Below, piece after piece: positions 59,981 through 64,000 of a stretch of DNA of 64,000 nucleotides. Numbering within the stretch: position 1 is the stretch's first letter; each line of letters starts with the position of its first letter. Below the pieces are notes generated by a model. The model was not told the DNA's origin. It ran no database searches and saw only the letters and a list, made by a program, of their open reading frames with translations. The stretch lies in assembly GCA_025765615.1 (NCBI GenBank), contig JAIVFJ010000307.1:1-64000 (forward strand), in the 5' to 3' direction. The stretch is from Zopfochytrium polystomum. Taxonomy: Eukaryota > Chytridiomycota > Chytridiomycetes > Chytridiales > Chytridiaceae. The translations under genes and the position numbers were made by a program.

Positions 59981-61514
59981 TTTTCTTTCTCTTTCTGTTG
60001 ATGATTTTTACTTATTTTTTCAATTAGTATTTTCCTTTGTTTTGGCTCTTTTTCTTGTTTTATCTTTTATTTAGTTGTTTGTTTACTGTCTCTCTTTGTG
60101 TGTCTTTCTTTCTTTTGTGGCTGTGGTGAGTGTCTTCTTGTCTGCACCAATCATTTCTTGCCAGTTCCTCCACCCCCCCCTCCACTCTGCTCTGGTGGCT
60201 GTCTGCCAAGAAATGGCCCCATGATTCTCTGAGCTGTCTCTCTTTGTTGATGGCTCAGCCCCATTTGGTGAATCACCCATCCATTCTGTTTTTTACTGTT
60301 TTATTTATTGTTTTGTTGTTTTGTATGTGTTTTCCCTCCTTTTTCCTCTCCTCCCTGTGATTCCAACCCTCTCCTATTTAAACTGCTGCCCCCCCTTTCT
60401 TGTTGACTGTGAGAACTGTACCTGAAGTCCCTTGCCTGCCCTTTTCTTCCTGACTGTGTGTATGAGCTGGGGGTGGCAGTCCCCTGGTGTGTGACAGGAG
60501 GTTGAAGTCCTCTTGGCCATGATGGCAGTGTGCTGGGTTCAAGCCCCAGTGCACCTCACCATTCTGCATACTGTTTGGGTTGGACTGGGTAGGAGCCACT
60601 TGGTGATGGAAGGATAGAGGGTAAATCTGTGGTGGTGCCTCTAGGTTCCTGTCAATACATCTAGTCAAATCCAGGTCTCTCAAGGTGATATGAATGAGCT
60701 GGCTGGTCAGGTACTGCTGCAGAAATGGTCTCTCAGGTATGCCCCCATCTCCCTGGTTGTTGGCTCCTGTGGCCTCTGGTGGGCCTGGTCTTCACTGGGT
60801 TCAGACCCTCTTTCTCTCAGATGAATGCCTGTGATGTCATGGTGTCACACTTGTGTGTGGGAGTGGGTTTTAACCTTCCTTGCTTCTAAGATAGGGGATT
60901 CCTCTGGCCTGGTGAGGCAGAAGTCTGTGTCCTAGTAGGATGAAGCAAGAAGAGTCCCACTGTCTCCCACCCTGTGTGCCCCCTCCTTGGATTGAGTTGG
61001 AACCTCTCTTGGGAGTGAGACAAGATGTGTCTGGTTCTGTTAAGTGGAAAACAGTTCTGGTTTGATCCAACAGGCATCTCTACACACTAATTGTTCCTTG
61101 TGTTTGCCCTTTGTGTCCAACCCCCTCCAACTTAGGGCTTGTCTTTGGCAGAGAGGGAGCTGGTGCTCCAAGGTGGTGGCTCCAACAGGTTGGGACCTGG
61201 CCACTTTCCTCCCCACTCTCTTGCCTTCCCCCTTGGCTTCTGCCTTGGGAAGGAGCTGGCACAGATTGGTTGGTGCTGCCTTAGGCGCCCCCTTTGTTGC
61301 CCTAAGTCTCATTCCTTACCGAGTGATTCGGTCCCTTTGGCTTTGCCATTGGGGTTTCTCTGTGTCTTGGACCAGAGGCATTTTGCACTTTCTTTTGTGA
61401 TTGTGCCACCTCTGTCACACTTTTCTTATGTTTCCCTTTTAGATGTGTGATAACTGCTCTTTTTTGTGTTTAAAGAGTTTCTTTTGTGTTTGATGATGGG
61501 CTTTAGTAGACTCC
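59981..61514. other. T-rich intergenic with tRNA-like patches
   Basis: A second B-box-bearing patch at 60515-60560 (CTGGG TTCAAGC CCCAG, a perfect T-stem without the rest of a tRNA), T-rich and CTGG-rich sequence, and no coding evidence. Probably more SINE debris. Confidence 0.4.
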
Positions 61515-61640
61515 AAATACATTTTCCTGTCTGGTGACCCCTAGACACCTTCTTTTGCCCCTTTTCATTAGATAGGATTGGTATTTAGGCCATTGCTCTA
61601 TTTCCACCTCCAGCCCAGGGTGAGGAGATTGAGAGAGCAC
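61515..61640 (+). repeat. Dispersed repeat, partner of 29745-29861
   Basis: Same unit as at 29.7 kb in opposite orientation, starting at TTTTCCTGTCTGGTGACCCC. The 29.7-kb copy lies next to a Tc1 end; here no transposon end is visible. Confidence 0.7.
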
Positions 61641-61919
61641 AGTCTCACAGGGGGGGGCTTCCTAACTTTATTGAGTAGGCTCATTAAAGTGGGTGGCCTT
61701 AATTTCCTTTGTCTGAGAACAAGGAGCCACAACTTTGTGTTTTGTGGCATCCTTTCAAAGCCTTTGTGTCCTGGTGGCTTTGAAAACTTTGAGCAAGAGA
61801 GACATCCCTGGTTCAATTCCCTTTGTGAACAGACAGAGAAAGGACTTGTGTTTTTTCACAAGCTCAATGAAGGTTTGAACTCCGAACCTCCATCTTCCCA
61901 ACTTGGAAACATTGTGGAA
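61641..61919. other. Spacer
   Basis: No gene recognised. Confidence 0.35.
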
Positions 61920-61989
61920 ACTTAGTGCATTTGGTTAATGCACCTCTTAATTAGCTGAACGTGCTGGGTTCGAATCCCGTCTCGCTCAT
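61920..61989 (+). repeat. tRNA-Lys-like fragment
   Basis: D-arm-like GTGCATTTGGTTAATGCAC, CTCTTAAT (Lys CTT-like loop) and GGGTTCGAATCCCGTCTCGCTC (B-box) follow in tRNA order, but the acceptor has no 5' partner and the anticodon stem does not close. A pseudogene or SINE head next to the start of the downstream ORFs. Confidence 0.45.
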
Positions 61990-62090
61990 ATCTATAATGC
62001 GCCGCGCACGTGTGTGTGACACAATTGAGCCATATAAATTGTGGCTCTATTTGCAAAATTGATTGCAAAAGTTTTCACTTTTTGAACAAC

Positions 62091-62441
62091 ATGGCCTCGC
62101 ACGACGCCTCCACCTCTGCTGGCTCCCTCGCCGCCGCCGCTGCCGCCGCTGCTGAAGCTGCTGTCCCTAACCAGCAACAGCAGCGTACACCCAGCGTGCA
62201 ACAGCAACACATGGAGCGACGTGCTACTTCAGTCCCGCTCCAGGAGCGCCCAACGTATCGCATCCCGATCCGGCGCCAAGTAGCAACGGCGTCGGCCGAC
62301 CCCGTCGATCCTGCCGATCGCCCCATCGACCCCCAGGCCCTCGCCCGACGCCGTGGTGGACGCGGAGGGCAAGGACGCGTGCGCAAATCAGGACGCGGCG
62401 CTGAGGCGCCCACTTGGTCTGTACATCACGCCATTCGATGA
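62091..62441 (+). CDS. Small Ala/Gln/Arg-rich ORF, upstream partner of 62438-63979
   Basis: MASHDASTSAGSLAAAAAAA starts 116 codons ending in a basic RRRGGRGGQGRVRKSGRG stretch, an RGG-type nucleic-acid-binding tail. Its stop TGA overlaps the next ATG as ATGA (62438-62441). Alternatively a 50-nt intron (62417-62466, GTCTGT..GCCCAG) fuses it in frame to the next ORF, giving TW-R-LDRADLPP. Which is right cannot be told from sequence alone. Gag-like or a normal two-exon gene. Confidence 0.5.
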   Translation: MASHDASTSAGSLAAAAAAAAEAAVPNQQQQRTPSVQQQHMERRATSVPLQERPTYRIPIRRQVATASADPVDPADRPIDPQALARRRGGRGGQGRVRKSGRGAEAPTWSVHHAIR

Positions 62442-63979
62442 TCATCGTTAACCTCATCATGCCCAGGCGCCTGGATCGCGCTGATCTTCCCCCGCCGCCG
62501 CCACCAGCGACGCCGTACCCGTGCCCGTTGGTTTTGGATCACCGTCAGCCGGCCCCCGGCTCGACCTGGAGCTACGCTCGGTACCAACAAGACGCTGGGC
62601 CTGTCCCTGCGGCTCTGGCCGCCTCTCCACGTACGACCGTGCCTATGGCCACGCCTGTCCCTAGGCATGCCGCCTCAGAGCGATCCGCTGAGTCGATCGA
62701 TTTCCACGACTTGGCCCGCGACGAGGATGGAGATCAGAGTATGCTCAACTCAGATGACGAGGTGCGCTGGCTCCCGACAGATGTAGTCATGACCGACACC
62801 TCCACTGCCTCCAGGCCCCGCAGTGGGCAAGTCAAGCACCCTGCGCCACGCGCCGCTGGCGCCCACAGACAAGCGCCACGCGCCGTCAGCGCCCACGTTG
62901 CTGTGCCACAACGTGCCACTGATCGATCTGCTGCGCCACAGCAGAGCGCCGACCGGCACGCTGTTGGTGGCACAGCCCGCCTGCAACGAGATAATTCAAC
63001 CCTGCGCCGCACTCCAGGACAGCGCGCCGCTGCCGTCGATCTCGCTACTATTCGCGGACTCGACCCCCTCCTTGCTGCCCTTCCCCGGACGATTTCAAGC
63101 AAGGACATTGCTTCCGTTCGTGACGTTGAAGGAAATAAAGTTGGACGCAACCGTGCGGAGAAGATTCAACACCAGTACAACATTGCTGTGCAAGGTGTTC
63201 GACAGATTGCGACGTTCCTCCATGCCTCCAATGCCGCCGGCGTCGGTGACGCTGCCCTACAGATTTTCGCCCAGCAGCTCGCTCCCCAGCCAAAATCCCG
63301 AGGACGCAAAGCTGCTGCCCCGCCGGTGCTCCCTGTTCCTGCTAGTGTTAAAGGAAAGGAGCCCGCTGTTTCTCGCTCGCCAAGGAAGAAGAAGCGCGCA
63401 GCTCGTGCTGCGAAGTCGGCCCCTGTTGCCAGTCCCTCAGTGGCGACAGCTGTTCATATGGTTGCTGTCCCCGACATAGTCCTTGCGGCCCCATCTATCC
63501 CTGAGTTGCCCCAAAAGGACCCTTCACCAACCTCTGCCTCAGCTTTTCTGAATAGTCTTCCAGAGAAGCTCCGATTGGAAGTGATTGCTGCAGCTCAAGG
63601 TCTTGCACCTGCTGCTCCAGCATTACCCCAGTTCCCACCAGCAATCACGGATATTGACGCGCTCTTTTTGGGCACCCTGCTCAAGGAAACACCGGCCATC
63701 GATGCGACAAAGCTTGCTGCAGTGCCTTTAGAGGCCACCACTGCCCCCACCGTTGGTGCAGTGTCCACCGACGCCTCTGTAGACCCCACCGGTGCTATGG
63801 ACTCTGCCACCGCCGACACACCCGACTCTGCAGCTGTGGCCACGGAATTCGTCATCGACCTAGATGTGTCTGACAATGAGGCTGCATCTGTCACGCATGG
63901 TTCGACCCCTAATGGAGCCCAATCTCCTGCTGCTGACGGACTCTTTAACGCCATTGACAACCTTGGCGCCACCCGCTGA
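62438..63979 (+). CDS. Ala/Pro-rich gag-like or nuclear protein
   Basis: Open for 513 codons from the ATG in ATGA to TGA at 63977. Features: a Pro-rich start (LPPPPPPATPYP), an acidic SDDEVRWLPTDVVMTDTS patch, a conserved-looking helical core TISSKDIASVRDVEGNKVG and YNIAVQGVRQIATFLHAS, a basic SPRKKKRAARAAKS (nuclear-localisation-like) and a Ser/Thr/Ala/Asp tail. No zinc knuckle, RT or known domain is seen. The position downstream of a tRNA-like sequence and the two overlapping ORFs resemble the 5' part of a non-LTR element whose enzyme ORF would lie beyond 64000; a host gene is equally possible. Confidence 0.5.
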   Translation: MIIVNLIMPRRLDRADLPPPPPPATPYPCPLVLDHRQPAPGSTWSYARYQQDAGPVPAALAASPRTTVPMATPVPRHAASERSAESIDFHDLARDEDGDQSMLNSDDEVRWLPTDVVMTDTSTASRPRSGQVKHPAPRAAGAHRQAPRAVSAHVAVPQRATDRSAAPQQSADRHAVGGTARLQRDNSTLRRTPGQRAAAVDLATIRGLDPLLAALPRTISSKDIASVRDVEGNKVGRNRAEKIQHQYNIAVQGVRQIATFLHASNAAGVGDAALQIFAQQLAPQPKSRGRKAAAPPVLPVPASVKGKEPAVSRSPRKKKRAARAAKSAPVASPSVATAVHMVAVPDIVLAAPSIPELPQKDPSPTSASAFLNSLPEKLRLEVIAAAQGLAPAAPALPQFPPAITDIDALFLGTLLKETPAIDATKLAAVPLEATTAPTVGAVSTDASVDPTGAMDSATADTPDSAAVATEFVIDLDVSDNEAASVTHGSTPNGAQSPAADGLFNAIDNLGATR

Positions 63980-64000
63980 TTATGTGTTTTCTTTTTTTGT

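Noticed and set aside
60515..60560. tRNA gene at a perfect T-arm
   Set aside because: Only the T-arm fits; there is no room for D and anticodon arms in the right order.
62823..63479. Second plus-strand frame inside 62438-63979
   Set aside because: Overlaps the longer ORF, lacks its acidic and basic blocks and looks like a shadow.

Overview
This is nuclear DNA of a fungus, most likely an early-diverging zoosporic (chytrid-like) lineage. Evidence for Fungi: a Zn2Cys6 regulator with a fungal middle homology region (8372-11449), GC-rich coding exons split by many 37-206-nt GT-AG introns, tRNA-Lys and tRNA-Phe genes with anticodon-loop introns, and Copia, Gypsy, Tc1, LINE and Penelope-like relics. 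Two proteins built on repeats containing WWKDSGL point to chytrids; that placement is inference from recollection of such families, not a search.

Layout. 1-8.4 kb is gene-poor: six tRNA genes (Leu-CAG, Ala-CGC, His-GTG, Leu-CAA, Lys-CTT, Phe-GAA) lie among a truncated LTR, a Copia integrase relic and a minisatellite. 8.4-13.6 kb holds, on the minus strand, the seven-exon transcription factor and the first WWK-repeat gene. 13.9-15.5 kb has two decayed pepsin-like genes. 16-18 kb has Penelope-like and Tc1 relics. 18.5-19.7 kb is a two-exon SAM-dependent methyltransferase. 22.3-28.6 kb holds an unrecognised proline-rich protein gene and an intact GPI-type pepsin-like gene on the plus strand. 28.6-34 kb is nested Tc1, Gypsy and endonuclease debris. 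34.6-37.7 kb is a multi-exon GH20 beta-hexosaminidase. 37.9-42.5 kb is a long multi-exon gene encoding a DDE-transposase-like protein with Myb/SANT-like segments and a Zn2Cys6-like tail. 44.5-45.8 kb encodes a secreted repeat-linker protein; 48.8-49.8 kb an unrecognised acidic-tailed protein. 50.9-54.8 kb is a dead LINE carrying a solo LTR with a 5-bp target duplication. 55.9-56.8 kb is the second WWK gene. 57.4-62 kb has tRNA-Pro, a rearranged Copia element and SINE-like sequence. 62-64 kb has two overlapping ORFs that look like the start of a retroelement or a spliced gene.

Points that stand out. All three pepsin-like copies lack the first catalytic DTG motif, so they look like a family of pseudo-proteases. 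Four otherwise healthy genes each read through if one base is dropped from a G/C run, which suggests either insertion errors in the assembly or a real, recurrent frame feature. The 42.5-37.9 kb gene is the best candidate for an undescribed transposon or domesticated transposase. No operon logic applies; genes are individually transcribed, and the only shared theme is secretion and cell-wall work (GH20, GPI pepsin-like protein, secreted repeat protein).
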